The translations under genes and the position numbers were made by a program. Below are positions 54,727-63,681 of a DNA stretch of 64,000 nucleotides, in pieces. Numbering within the stretch: position 1 is the first letter of the stretch; each line of letters begins with the position of its first letter. Source of the stretch: Nodosilinea sp. PGN35 (GTDB lineage: Bacteria > Cyanobacteriota > Cyanobacteriia > Phormidesmidales > Phormidesmidaceae); contig NZ_JAQKQJ010000018.1 in assembly GCF_029109325.1 (NCBI RefSeq), positions 186,001 to 250,000 on the forward strand, written 5' to 3'. The notes under the pieces are model-generated. The model worked only from the letters and a program-made list of their open reading frames with translations, was not told the origin of the DNA and searched no databases.

Positions 54727-55026
54727 ATGCTGACTATGCAGCGGAACACAATCCTGCAAACTTTAAGGCAACATCAAACGGTGTTGAGGGATTTGGGTGT
54801 GCGATCGCTAGCCTTGTTTGGGTCGGTCGCACGGAATGAAGCTACACCCAGCAGTGACATCGACATCGTGGTCGAATTCGAACCTCCTATCACCTTCGAT
54901 CGCTATATGGATGTTAAGTTTTATCTGGAAGATCATCTGGGTAAGAAGGTCGATTTGGTTAGCTGGAAGTCGCTAAAGCCTCAGCTGCGGGAAGTGGTAG
55001 AAAAAGAGGCGGTCTATGTGTCGTGA
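54727..55026 (+). CDS. mntA: MNT-type nucleotidyltransferase antitoxin
   Basis: 99 residues with the minimal nucleotidyltransferase motif GSVARNEATPSSDIDIVVEF. MntA antitoxins AMPylate or otherwise block HEPN toxins. The next frame, starting 11 bases before this stop, is a decayed HEPN toxin gene, so this is half of a former MNT-HEPN module. ATG at 54727; another ATG lies nine bases later. Confidence 0.9.
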   Translation: MLTMQRNTILQTLRQHQTVLRDLGVRSLALFGSVARNEATPSSDIDIVVEFEPPITFDRYMDVKFYLEDHLGKKVDLVSWKSLKPQLREVVEKEAVYVS

Positions 55027-55195
55027 TCTGCGGCTTTATTTGACTGATATTCTGATAGCAGGAGAAAAAATTCTGCATTATACCGAAAGCATGAGTTTTG
55101 GAAATTACAGGTTCGTTTTGCAAGGATACCGCTGTGAGTGTACAGATAATAGGAAAGGATCTGGCGATCGCGAAGCGATGGCTGGAATGAATTGA
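55016..55195 (+). pseudogene. HEPN (HepT-like) toxin remnant
   Basis: The first about 28 residues (MCRDLRLYLTDILIAGEKILHYTE...MSF) match the start of HepT/DUF86 toxins. After that the frame is scrambled; a piece in another frame (VQIIGKDLAIA) resembles the later NxxIGEA block. Internal deletion and frameshift are likely, and the RX4-6H active site is lost. The ATG overlaps the mntA stop, the usual arrangement. Ends at a TGA. Confidence 0.65.
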
Positions 55196-55201
55196 TGGAA
55201 T

Positions 55202-55214
55202 GGTGGGCAGTGCC
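55202..55214 (+). repeat. Left 13-base inverted repeat of AT-rich island
   Basis: GGTGGGCAGTGCC. Its exact reverse complement lies at 57491-57503. Together they flank the nuclease and STAND genes. The same word family starts urc4 at about 46751. Confidence 0.7.
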
Positions 55215-55253
55215 TCCACCTAAATCTAGTATATAGGAAGGGGTATGCCTTAC

Positions 55254-56894
55254 TTAAGCAAGGCTTTCAAACAAATCAATGATGAGTTCATTAGGATCAG
55301 TAGGTTTAGGTCGGAGCTTTTCAATCCTTCTCAGCTTTTCCATTTTCTGTTTATCAAAGAAATGAGCAGGAGGATCTCCAACTTCAGCAATAGCCACTTG
55401 CTTTTCATAATCTGAAAAATTTTTATTGGGATAGAGGCTCTTAAAGCGTTGCTCAATCTTTTGTTCATCTTCCTTTGTTATCAAATAGCTATGGCGACAC
55501 TTGAAAATTAGATAACGCTCAAATTCAGCGTAGCCTTGGATACTTGAGATAAAAGCTTCTTTAACTCTTAACAGATAATCCCTATTTCTTAGTCTATCCG
55601 TCAACCTTAATAATTGAAAAGCTGCCTCTTCTCCTTTTTGAGCGCGTTCTTCAAGAGCTGAAATCGCCTCTTCTATTAATTCATAGATTTCATTACTCTT
55701 TATAATTCTATTAACATCAAGAAGAAATATAATTCGTCCTGCTATTCTTAACGGCAAACGACCTTCTCTATTAAGGAAGGGATTACTTGAGTAAAAGGTT
55801 AAGGACAAGCTGTTTGAAAAAGAGCCTTTTTCTTGAAGAATTAAGTTTCTATACTTGGGCTTTATTTGATAAGGCTTCTTTGAGCGAAGACCGCCAATCT
55901 GGTGCCTTCCCCATAGCCATACGAGTTGAGAAAAGAACTTGGCAGTCTCAATCAGGGAGGATACGTTAAGCAGATTTTCAGATAAATACACATCCAAGAA
56001 ATCACGAACAGATGGGTTGGCAACCTGTACCACTAAACTGTTATCGTACCAAGAACTTATGTTTATAAATGTCCCTTCAACTTCGTCAAGAGCATCTCGG
56101 AAATCGGTGTCACCCATAACAAATCTGCACATATTTGATTTAACAGTGTGGAAGTCTTGAAACACTAGTTCCAAATCATCTAGCTTAACAAAATCTGGAA
56201 GCGTTAAGAGCACTAGCAAAAGATGACGAGATGGAAGTGATAAATGTCTTTCAAAGGCATGCCTCCAGACTTCAGCTGGCTCATCAAGAGCCTTAAAAAA
56301 AGCCTCAACAAAATTTTCTTGAGAAGACCATCGTTTTTTGAATTGCGTCATCCACTCGATTATTCTTGGATTGTAATTTGGATGATCAATGATATTTAGA
56401 TAGGTTCTATCCCTTAGGATTTCTACGATAGCATTTTTATCTAGGTCGGAAAAATATATATGATTATATAAAATTTCTGCTCGGTTAAATCGCGTGTAAT
56501 TCCTTAATGATACTGTGCAAAGATAAGTTTTCAGATCTGAATAAGCAAGAGGCTCGAATATTAATTCAGCTTGATTTAATATGTAGTCTCGAGTAGTCAA
56601 TATTAATTTTTTTGCTCCCCCTCCATTGGAAATAGCTTTCAATAAAGTCAGGAGTACTTTGTCTTCATTACGCTCAAGACTGAATTCATTAAAAGCTGTT
56701 GTTCCAAGAAAGTCGTCAAAATAGAAAACTTGATTTATTTCTGGCTTAAACATCTCAAAAGCCTCGTTGATGCTGTTATATATGCGAACGGGCTCAAATC
56801 CCTGCTGTACGAAATCTACAAAGAGAGTATTTGCGAGAGTCGTTTTCCCAATTCCAGGCACGCCAGAAACAATGCAGTAATGATAATTATTCAA
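55254..56894 (-). CDS. STAND-like NTPase, defence effector core
   Basis: 546 residues in the frame after TTG at 56892-56894. Walker A is GVPGIGKTT (11-19), Walker B FYFDDFLG (57-64), and a TTRD sensor motif follows (LILTTRDYIL). This is a novel STAND-type NTPase (nSTAND3-like) followed by a helical repeat-like C-terminal part that would sense a phage trigger. In relatives I know, an Mrr-type nuclease is fused to this N-terminus; here the nuclease is the preceding frame. Composition is strongly AT-rich compared with the rest of the window. No ribosome site suits the TTG, so coupling or frameshifting is likely. Confidence 0.82.
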   Translation of the reverse strand: MNNYHYCIVSGVPGIGKTTLANTLFVDFVQQGFEPVRIYNSINEAFEMFKPEINQVFYFDDFLGTTAFNEFSLERNEDKVLLTLLKAISNGGGAKKLILTTRDYILNQAELIFEPLAYSDLKTYLCTVSLRNYTRFNRAEILYNHIYFSDLDKNAIVEILRDRTYLNIIDHPNYNPRIIEWMTQFKKRWSSQENFVEAFFKALDEPAEVWRHAFERHLSLPSRHLLLVLLTLPDFVKLDDLELVFQDFHTVKSNMCRFVMGDTDFRDALDEVEGTFINISSWYDNSLVVQVANPSVRDFLDVYLSENLLNVSSLIETAKFFSQLVWLWGRHQIGGLRSKKPYQIKPKYRNLILQEKGSFSNSLSLTFYSSNPFLNREGRLPLRIAGRIIFLLDVNRIIKSNEIYELIEEAISALEERAQKGEEAAFQLLRLTDRLRNRDYLLRVKEAFISSIQGYAEFERYLIFKCRHSYLITKEDEQKIEQRFKSLYPNKNFSDYEKQVAIAEVGDPPAHFFDKQKMEKLRRIEKLRPKPTDPNELIIDLFESLA

Positions 56895-57454
56895 TATTTT
56901 TTTGCTTGAGAGTAGCTTGAATTTTGCACATAAAATTTCATTCTCTTGTGTATGTTTTCTAGTTCAATTTGCGTTCGATTCAAAATCGAACTTTTTAAGA
57001 TTCTTTCAAGTACCACAGTGCTTGAAAGCCAAAGTTTGTAATATCTTGATTCAATTTCAGAGTTTTGTCCTAATAAATTATTCAAATCCTCTTTGCCGTA
57101 TATGTCTCCACAAGATGCACAATATGGAGAGAAAATTTCTAAGATATCATCTTTGTCTTTAGGACTTAAACCTACTGAAGTACTAATAATATACCGATTA
57201 GGTTTAAGCTTCTTGACTTTCGATAGCTCAATCTTTTCTAGATCCCTTTTGAGCTTTTGGACGCCACTTCCAGCATAGTGTTTAGCTTGTATAATCAAAG
57301 AATTTGATTTGTCGGAGATGTGTCGTAAATCGATTCCTCGATCTCTTCCCGATTTAAAGCTTTCCAAGTGTATACCTAGCTTGATCTGTAATAGATCCCT
57401 AGAAAGGCACTCAAATTCATAGCTAGAGATACTTTCGAAATTATAGTTAAGCAT
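56891..57454 (-). CDS. Mrr/PD-(D/E)XK-like nuclease domain protein
   Basis: 187 residues. A restriction-endonuclease-like fold with GRDRGIDLR (D42) and QAK (Q56-K58) as the metal-binding core, then strand RYIISTSVGLSPKD. The C-terminal LSSTVVLERILKSSILNRTQIELENI and VYVQNSSYSQAKK continue into the linker that normally leads into the STAND domain. It ends in TGA at 56891-56893 just after an A7 run. ATG at 57454. Likely cuts DNA when the NTPase partner oligomerises; this is inference from Avs-like systems. Confidence 0.8.
   Translation of the reverse strand: MLNYNFESISSYEFECLSRDLLQIKLGIHLESFKSGRDRGIDLRHISDKSNSLIIQAKHYAGSGVQKLKRDLEKIELSKVKKLKPNRYIISTSVGLSPKDKDDILEIFSPYCASCGDIYGKEDLNNLLGQNSEIESRYYKLWLSSTVVLERILKSSILNRTQIELENIHKRMKFYVQNSSYSQAKKY
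56897..56903 (-). other. A7 slippery stretch joining nuclease and NTPase frames
   Basis: On the minus strand the codons read GCA AAA AAA TAT TGA. A -1 slip on A-AAA-AAA continues ATA TTG AAT in the NTPase frame and gives one fused protein of about 733 residues. The slip phase is exactly right. A mutation of an A8 run would look the same. Confidence 0.6.
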
Positions 57455-57490
57455 ACAGAGAGGCGTTCTATTGTAAAGTGCAGCAGGGCG

Positions 57491-57503
57491 GGCACTGCCC
57501 ACC
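57491..57503 (-). repeat. Right 13-base inverted repeat of AT-rich island
   Basis: GGCACTGCCCACC on the plus strand, the exact reverse complement of the left copy at 55202-55214. Confidence 0.7.
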
Positions 57504-57526
57504 ACCCCATTTAATCAGGCACTCAC

Positions 57527-58108
57527 TCAGTTTCTTGGCATAGACATTTTCGCCAAGTCTTCTACGATATAGGATAAGCGTTTAATAGCTGTCTCTTTAG
57601 ATTCTTCTGTGCAAAAGGTGAATTGAATTAGCCTTTCATACAAATCCGCAAACTGGACAGCTTCTTTGATTGTAGTAAATCCAGTGTCACAAACATCACA
57701 AAACCCGTCTGGGCAACGATCAAGCGTTATTCCGTAAGACTGCAAATTTTCTATCTTTTGATTTTCATGGATTTTGTATTCAACTCCAAGCACTTCGAAA
57801 GAAAATCCACCTGTGTCAGAATCAAATTGAAGTGTATATTCACATCCAAATATGCTAATAATCTGATCTTCCGCTGAGTCAATGCAGCTTAAGGCTTTAA
57901 CCCTCTCGATCGCACGATGCACATCAGGCAAGTTTGCCCCATGTTTTTGTGCAGTTTCAAGCCAGAGCTGTTTGACAGTGGCTAGTTCTTCTAATGTCTC
58001 AGCTAGGGTTTTACCCTGAGCTAAGCATCCCTTCAATGCCGGAACTTCCGCCACAAATCCCCCTTCATCACAAGGATAAATTACAATCGGGTAATTTAAA
58101 GCAATCAT
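57527..58108 (-). CDS. hicB: HicB-type antitoxin with extra C-terminal domain
   Basis: 193 residues. The first 50 are the HicB fold (YPIVIYPCDEGGFVAEVPALKGCLAQGKTLAETLEELA). The remaining about 120 residues are unusual: a beta-rich part with paired cysteines (DRCPDGFCDVCDTGF) and no helix-turn-helix that I can see, so autoregulation may differ. It starts 21 bases after hicA. Function as antitoxin is inferred from pairing. Confidence 0.85.
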   Translation of the reverse strand: MIALNYPIVIYPCDEGGFVAEVPALKGCLAQGKTLAETLEELATVKQLWLETAQKHGANLPDVHRAIERVKALSCIDSAEDQIISIFGCEYTLQFDSDTGGFSFEVLGVEYKIHENQKIENLQSYGITLDRCPDGFCDVCDTGFTTIKEAVQFADLYERLIQFTFCTEESKETAIKRLSYIVEDLAKMSMPRN

Positions 58109-58129
58109 AGACCTTTCTCCTCGTATAAA

Positions 58130-58363
58130 TCAGTCGTTGACCTGGTCAATTAGCTCAAGCACTCGTTTTACATAGACCGTCTTAACCTTATTATTGTGAA
58201 CTGGAATCACCAATATGAGTTCACCTTTAATAAAAACGTGATGACTTCCTGTAACTCGATCAAGCTCAAAGTCTTCATACTCAAGCAGCTTGCGGATATC
58301 TGAAAATCTCACATTATTGGGGTTATTCTTCAAACGCTCGCGCAGTTTCTCCCGTTTTGTCAT
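58130..58363 (-). CDS. hicA: HicA-type mRNA interferase toxin
   Basis: 77 residues, dsRBD-like HicA fold. The catalytic His is in TGSHHVFIKGE, followed by LILVIPVHNNK and VKTVYVKRVLELI. It cleaves mRNA independently of the ribosome. ATG at 58363; it is first in a two-gene operon with hicB. Composition is AT-rich relative to the flanks. Confidence 0.88.
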   Translation of the reverse strand: MTKREKLRERLKNNPNNVRFSDIRKLLEYEDFELDRVTGSHHVFIKGELILVIPVHNNKVKTVYVKRVLELIDQVND

Positions 58364-58561
58364 AGTCTCTTTTGTTTGAGAACCTATCTAACTGCACTTT
58401 AGTTGTGCTTCTACGACAATACTTCCGCAGGGAATGCCTTCTAAGCGGGGAAGAAAGAACTAGCAGATCCTCTAGAGTAAACAGATCACAGGTAACAGGG
58501 GCAGACATGAGCATCTGCTTCTATATTCTCAGAAAAACGCTGGATTGAATATAGTCAACCG

Positions 58562-58861
58562 TCAACGACGTTCCTCAATTAATTGGGCAGAGGCGGTTGG
58601 CCCCTCGGCATGAATAGGAACCACGCGAGGAAAGATAGGTAAGGTCTGGGAGGGAACGTGAAAGGTAGGGTTTTCTGCTAGCTGAACCAGGGCGGGGGCA
58701 ACGGAACTGTGCCAGGTGTTGATCAGCAGTAGGAGTTTGCTGCACTCGGAGTCGCTGAGGGTTTCAATAGCTTGGTGGAGGGCCAGGGGCTCATGGCAAA
58801 GGCAGTCTGAGGCTATATCTAAACTGTACGAGCGATAAGGCAATAGAGGAGTGGTCAGCAC
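58562..58861 (-). CDS. Small hypothetical protein downstream of SNF2 helicase
   Basis: 99 residues from GTG at 58861; a TTG lies one codon earlier. A Leu-rich middle (ALHQAIETLSDSECSKLLLLINTWHSSVAPALVQLA) is followed by a Pro-rich tail. No motif recognised. It lies 34 bases after the helicase stop, same strand. Confidence 0.6.
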   Translation of the reverse strand: MLTTPLLPYRSYSLDIASDCLCHEPLALHQAIETLSDSECSKLLLLINTWHSSVAPALVQLAENPTFHVPSQTLPIFPRVVPIHAEGPTASAQLIEERR

Positions 58862-58895
58862 CAATCAGGACTAATGCCCAGGCTGGAGAACTGTA

Positions 58896-61800
58896 TCAAT
58901 CCATAATGGCGCTTTTGTTGAGGGCGATCAGTTGTTTGAAGGCGTCGTTGTCTAGCTCTGTCAGCCACGATTCGTCGGCTCCGACGATCGCACCCGCTAG
59001 CTTCTTTTTATCCTCAATCATCTGGTCGATGCGTTCTTCGAGGGTGCCCATGGCGACGAACTTGTGGACGAAGACATTTTTCTTTTGGCCTATGCGGAAG
59101 GCGCGATCGGTGGCCTGGTCTTCGACGGCGGGGTTCCACCAGCGATCGAAGTGGAAGACGTGGTTGGCCTGGGTGAGGGTGATGCCCACCCCGGCAGCTT
59201 TGAGGGACAGCACAAAGATGGCGGGCTCAGTGTCGGGGTTTTGAAAGTCGGCGATCATCTGCTCGCGCTTTTTGCGGTTGGTGCCGCCGTGGATGTAGTA
59301 GGTGTTGTAGTGGCAGGTGTGGCGCAGGTAGTGTTCCAGAGCGTCGCCGATCTCGCGAAACTGGCTGAAGACCAGGGCGCTTTCGCCTTCGGCCACCACT
59401 TCGTCGAGCATGTCGAGCAGGCGGCTGAGTTTGTGCGATCGCTCGGGCGTAAACTCACTGTTGTCCTGCAAAAACTGGCGGGGATGGTTACAGATTTGCT
59501 TCAGCTTGGTCAGCGTGGCGAGAATTAGCCCCTGGCGCTGAATGCCTTCGCTGGTGTCGATCTGCTCGGTGACATCCTTGAGCACCGCTTCGTACAGAGA
59601 TGCCTGCTCGGGGGTGAGGTTGCAGAACAGCTTTTGCTCCACTTTGTCAGGCAGGTCTTTGATGATGCTCTGGTCGGTTTTGAGCCGCCGCAGAATGAAG
59701 GGCTCCACCAGTTTCTTCAGGGTGGCAGAGCGGGTGGAGCTATTTTCTTTTTGGATGGGCAGCTCAAACTGCTTGCGAAACTGGGTCTGGGTGCCCAGGT
59801 AGCCGGGGTTGAGAAAGTTGAAAATCGACCACAGATCCATCAGCCGGTTTTCGACCGGGGTGCCGGTGAGGGCGAGGCGGTGGCTGGCGTTGAGCTTGAG
59901 AATGGCCTTGGTCTGGGCGGTTTTGGGATTTTTGATATTCTGGGCTTCGTCGAGCACGATGCGGTGCCAGGTGACGCCCTCCAGCAGCTTGATGTCTTTG
60001 CGGGCCAGGGTGAAGGAGGTGATCACGAGGTCGTGGTCGCGGCAGAGGGCCTTGAAGGCTTTGGGGTCTTGATTTCGTTCCCCGCCATGGTGCACCACCG
60101 CCCGCAGGTGCGGCGCAAACTTCTGGATTTCGTGGTACCAGTTGCCGACGACGGAGGTGGGCGCAATCAGCAGGGTCGGTGGCAGAGGTTGATTACCGTT
60201 CTGGCTCATCTCCTCGCGCTCCTGCACCAGACGGGCGATCACCTGAATGGTTTTGCCCAGGCCCATGTCGTCGGCCAAACAGCCGTTCAGGCCCAGATTT
60301 TCTAGGTAGTGCAGCCAGGAAAGGCCGCGCTTTTGGTAGTCGCGCAGACTGCCCTGGAGCTGGGCGGGGTCGGGGGTGAGGGCGAGGCGGGTTTTGTCGC
60401 TGAGCTGGGCGAGCATGGTGGCCAGGGCGTCGTCGCGATCGAACGCCACCTCCAGGCTGTCGTCGGCCTCGCCGCTGGTCAGGTGCATGAAGTCGAGCAG
60501 GCTCATCTCGGGATTTTCGGCCTGCTGCTGCTGCCAAAACGCCAGCATTTGCTGCATTTTGTCCTGGTCTAGCTCCATCCACTGGCCGCGAAATTTGACC
60601 AGGGGCGACTTGGCGTTGACCAGCTGCTGCCACTCGGCCTCGGTGACGGGCTGATCGCCGATCGCCAGGTCATACTGGTACTGCACCAGAGTTTCGTAGG
60701 CAAAGTAGCCTTTGGATTTGTCGCTGCTGCCCAGGGATTTGCCCTTGGCCCGCAGCCGCACCTTGGCCCGCTGCCGACCCTTGGGCGTCCACCAGGCGGG
60801 GACGATCACCTTGTAGCCCGCATCCTCAAGCACCCAGGCAGATTCTTTGAGAAAGGTGAAGGCGGTGTCGAGCTTGAGGTAGATGCCTACCGGTTCATCG
60901 GTCTCTAGACCGCGCCACAGGTCTGGGTAAATGCGGGCGGCGTAGCCCAGGTTCATCAGCAGGTTTTGTTCAAATCCATCGCCCATCTGAGCCTTGACCT
61001 GGGCCTGCTGCTTGGGGCGCATGCGCCAGTAGTCGTCGAGCGACACCCTCAGGGACGGGTCGTGCTTGGGGGCAACCTGAAAGAGCAGCTGCCAGGGATC
61101 TTCTGGTTTGACTGGATCTTGCAGGTGAAAGTAGAGATAGAAGGTCTGATCAGTGTGGGTGCGGACGATGCGATCGCGCCATCCCTGCCATTGCTGATAG
61201 CGCTCTAGATCTGCCGCCGATTGGCCAGGAGCTTTGGCCTGTAAACAGTCCTGAATCAGCGTATCCTCAATGGTTTTGAGATAACTCTGGGGCATTGCTG
61301 TGCCCAGCACCAGGTCATCGACAAAGCATTCGGAAAAGTGGCGGAGGAGGGTGGCGCGATCGTAAAAAGTAGGGTTTTTGGGAACCTCCTCAAACCCGGC
61401 GACACAGAGCAGCGGCATGGCGTCGATATAGGTTTGGATGTGCTCGTGGTAGCGATCGCCCACAATCTCCCACCCTGGATAAATCTCAAATCCTGGTTCT
61501 GCTTTTGCCGTCTGTTTTTTGGTAGTCTTTGTGCCTGCTGCTTTGCGCCGGGTGGATGCCTTAGAAGCCGCAATCTGCCGATACTTCAGCGCCGGAATGT
61601 ACTGATCGCGCAAAATCACCTGCTTAAACGCCTGGGTGTAGTGGTACCAAAACAGCAGGTCGGCCCCCATCTGCACCTCCGCCAGGTTGTAGACGGCGAG
61701 AAAGTGGAGGTTGTTCAGCAGGCTGATCACATCGGCCAGAACGGGGAGCCGGTAGCAATCCACCTGCCAGTACTGCCAGTCAAAGCGCTCTGGAGTTTCT

Positions 61801-62093
61801 ACCTCCAGGTAGCGCGATAGCTCCAGAGAGGGCAGCGGCTGACCCTCCACCGTGGGCAACAGAAAGGTGCGAGGGGCAATGAAGGTGTTCAGGGGGCGGC
61901 GATCGGGGGATTTTAGCCCCAGTTCGTCGGTGAGCACGGGCACCAGGTCAGGCTCGGGCAGGTGAAAGGGATGGGTCTGAGAAGCCAACCTGCGGCGGCT
62001 CTTTTGCTCGGTTTCGACCCACAGGCAAAAGGCCCCCGTCTGCACAAAGTCGGTGGCGGGCTGCGGTATCCAGGTGCCGTGGAGGATCTGCAT
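58896..62093 (-). CDS. SNF2-family helicase/ATPase
   Basis: 1065 residues. The first about 560 residues form a long N-terminal part of the SNF2-associated type (DUF3670-like). The SNF2 motor follows: Walker A ADDMGLGKTIQVIA, motif II DEAQNIKNP, motif III LTGTPVENRLMDLWSIF, and motif VI DRAFRIGQKKNVFVHKFV near the end. It remodels protein-DNA complexes or translocates on DNA; the role is unknown. A Lys-rich linker lies at about 177-196. ATG at 62093. Confidence 0.93.
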   Translation of the reverse strand: MQILHGTWIPQPATDFVQTGAFCLWVETEQKSRRRLASQTHPFHLPEPDLVPVLTDELGLKSPDRRPLNTFIAPRTFLLPTVEGQPLPSLELSRYLEVETPERFDWQYWQVDCYRLPVLADVISLLNNLHFLAVYNLAEVQMGADLLFWYHYTQAFKQVILRDQYIPALKYRQIAASKASTRRKAAGTKTTKKQTAKAEPGFEIYPGWEIVGDRYHEHIQTYIDAMPLLCVAGFEEVPKNPTFYDRATLLRHFSECFVDDLVLGTAMPQSYLKTIEDTLIQDCLQAKAPGQSAADLERYQQWQGWRDRIVRTHTDQTFYLYFHLQDPVKPEDPWQLLFQVAPKHDPSLRVSLDDYWRMRPKQQAQVKAQMGDGFEQNLLMNLGYAARIYPDLWRGLETDEPVGIYLKLDTAFTFLKESAWVLEDAGYKVIVPAWWTPKGRQRAKVRLRAKGKSLGSSDKSKGYFAYETLVQYQYDLAIGDQPVTEAEWQQLVNAKSPLVKFRGQWMELDQDKMQQMLAFWQQQQAENPEMSLLDFMHLTSGEADDSLEVAFDRDDALATMLAQLSDKTRLALTPDPAQLQGSLRDYQKRGLSWLHYLENLGLNGCLADDMGLGKTIQVIARLVQEREEMSQNGNQPLPPTLLIAPTSVVGNWYHEIQKFAPHLRAVVHHGGERNQDPKAFKALCRDHDLVITSFTLARKDIKLLEGVTWHRIVLDEAQNIKNPKTAQTKAILKLNASHRLALTGTPVENRLMDLWSIFNFLNPGYLGTQTQFRKQFELPIQKENSSTRSATLKKLVEPFILRRLKTDQSIIKDLPDKVEQKLFCNLTPEQASLYEAVLKDVTEQIDTSEGIQRQGLILATLTKLKQICNHPRQFLQDNSEFTPERSHKLSRLLDMLDEVVAEGESALVFSQFREIGDALEHYLRHTCHYNTYYIHGGTNRKKREQMIADFQNPDTEPAIFVLSLKAAGVGITLTQANHVFHFDRWWNPAVEDQATDRAFRIGQKKNVFVHKFVAMGTLEERIDQMIEDKKKLAGAIVGADESWLTELDNDAFKQLIALNKSAIMD

Positions 62094-62286
62094 AGCTGTA
62101 TCCTGGCTTCACGGATTGGAATGATCTTATCGGGTTGGCCCCTAAAAATCGAGAGCCTGGTAGTCTGTCAGGCTTAGATAGGTAGGTTGGGTGGCGCGGT
62201 AGCAAAACCCAACAAAGCTTACTACTGTTGGGTTTCACTTCGTTGCATCCAACCTACACCCTCAGGCTTGACGGACTGAATATCTC

Positions 62287-63681
62287 CTAACGTCCCCGAA
62301 TTCTGACATCGGCTTCGATCTGGTCACCGGGATACAGAATCACCTGCTCGCCTTCGCTCAGCCCCGACTCCACCACGGCAGCAAAGTCGCTGCGGGGGCC
62401 GATCGCCACTTCCCGTCGCTGGGCGCGTCCGTCCTGTTCGACAAAGGCGCACCAGGCGATGTCGCAGCGAAACAGGGCGCTGATTGGCACCGTCAGCACG
62501 TCGTCGCTGGCCCACACCACGATCTGGGCATCGACACGAAAGCCGTCGCCCAGGGGCACGGCGGGGTTGGTGAAGTCGGCAATCACATTCACCCGCTGCT
62601 CATCGACCCCCAGGGCCGACACCTCGGTAAAGGCCGCCGGCTCCACCTGACGGACGATCGCCTGCAAGTTCTCGTCGCCGCCCCAGCGGTCGATCTGCAC
62701 TGCATCCCCCGGCGACACCCGCACCGCGTCGGTGGAGAGAATGTCGATCACCAGCTCCAGACCGCCGGGGTCGCCCACGCTCAGCAGGGGGGTGCCCGCC
62801 GCCACAAACCGGGCGCTGGGCTCCAGCACTTGCAGCACGCGCCCGGCGGCGGGGGCGGGAATGGTGGTGCGGCGGGCATCGTCGGTGAGGCTGGCCAGTT
62901 CGGCATCGAGGGCGGCCAGCTCCGCCTCGTAGACATCCACCAGGTAGTCGGGATCCTGCTGCTCGGCGGTGAGCACCGCCAGGTTGGCCTGGGCCGCCTG
63001 CACATCGGCCACCGCCACGGCCACCTGCTGGCGGGCGGTTTCGAGGGCCTGCTGGCGCTGGGTGACGGCCAGCTCCATGGCCTCTAGCTGTTGCCGGGGG
63101 ATGGCTCCCTGGCTGTAGAGGGTCGCCATGCGATCGCGATCGCGCTGGGCCTGCACCAGGGCCGCCTCCGCCTCGCTCACCTGGGCCTCGGCCTGCCCCT
63201 GGGCCGCCTGAGCCGCGCGAATGCGGGTTTCGGCCTGGGCCAGGGCCTCGGGCTTGGGTCGCTGGGTATCGACCCCGGCGATCTGGGCCTGCACCGCCCG
63301 GCGGCGGGCCTGGGTGGCCTCCACCTGGCTGGTCAGCGGCAGCGGGTCGATGCGGGCCACGATCGCGCCCGCCGCCACCGCATCCCCAGCAGTCAGGTCG
63401 ATGCGCTGGAGTTCGCCGTCCACGGGGGCGGCGATCACGTAGCGATCGCGCACCCGCGTCTGCCCCTCGGCCCCCACCGTCACCTGCAATGCCCCCCGCT
63501 CCACCGGGGCCAGATCCACCGCGATCGGCTGGGGGCGCACGGCGTAGGCGATCAGCCCCGCCAGGCCGAGGCCGCCGAGGCCGTAGAGCCAGGGTCGCCA
63601 GCGGCGACGTTTGGGCGGCGGCGCTGGGGCAGCGCCGTTGCCCAGGGTGCTTTGATCGTTGGTGGGTTGTGTGCTGGTCAT
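62287..63681 (-). CDS. HlyD/RND-type efflux adaptor protein
   Basis: 464 residues. A short cytoplasmic N-terminus (PPKRRRWRPW) is followed by one membrane helix (about 30-46). A lipoyl-like half (VIAAPVDGELQRIDLTAGDAVAAG) is split by a long coiled-coil hairpin (about 105-250, rich in Ala/Gln), then the second half (IPAPAAGRVLQVLE) and a beta barrel. It would link an inner-membrane exporter to an outer-membrane channel. The partner transporter is not in the window. ATG at 63681 is used because the upstream frame has no family features. Confidence 0.9.
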   Translation of the reverse strand: MTSTQPTNDQSTLGNGAAPAPPPKRRRWRPWLYGLGGLGLAGLIAYAVRPQPIAVDLAPVERGALQVTVGAEGQTRVRDRYVIAAPVDGELQRIDLTAGDAVAAGAIVARIDPLPLTSQVEATQARRRAVQAQIAGVDTQRPKPEALAQAETRIRAAQAAQGQAEAQVSEAEAALVQAQRDRDRMATLYSQGAIPRQQLEAMELAVTQRQQALETARQQVAVAVADVQAAQANLAVLTAEQQDPDYLVDVYEAELAALDAELASLTDDARRTTIPAPAAGRVLQVLEPSARFVAAGTPLLSVGDPGGLELVIDILSTDAVRVSPGDAVQIDRWGGDENLQAIVRQVEPAAFTEVSALGVDEQRVNVIADFTNPAVPLGDGFRVDAQIVVWASDDVLTVPISALFRCDIAWCAFVEQDGRAQRREVAIGPRSDFAAVVESGLSEGEQVILYPGDQIEADVRIRGR

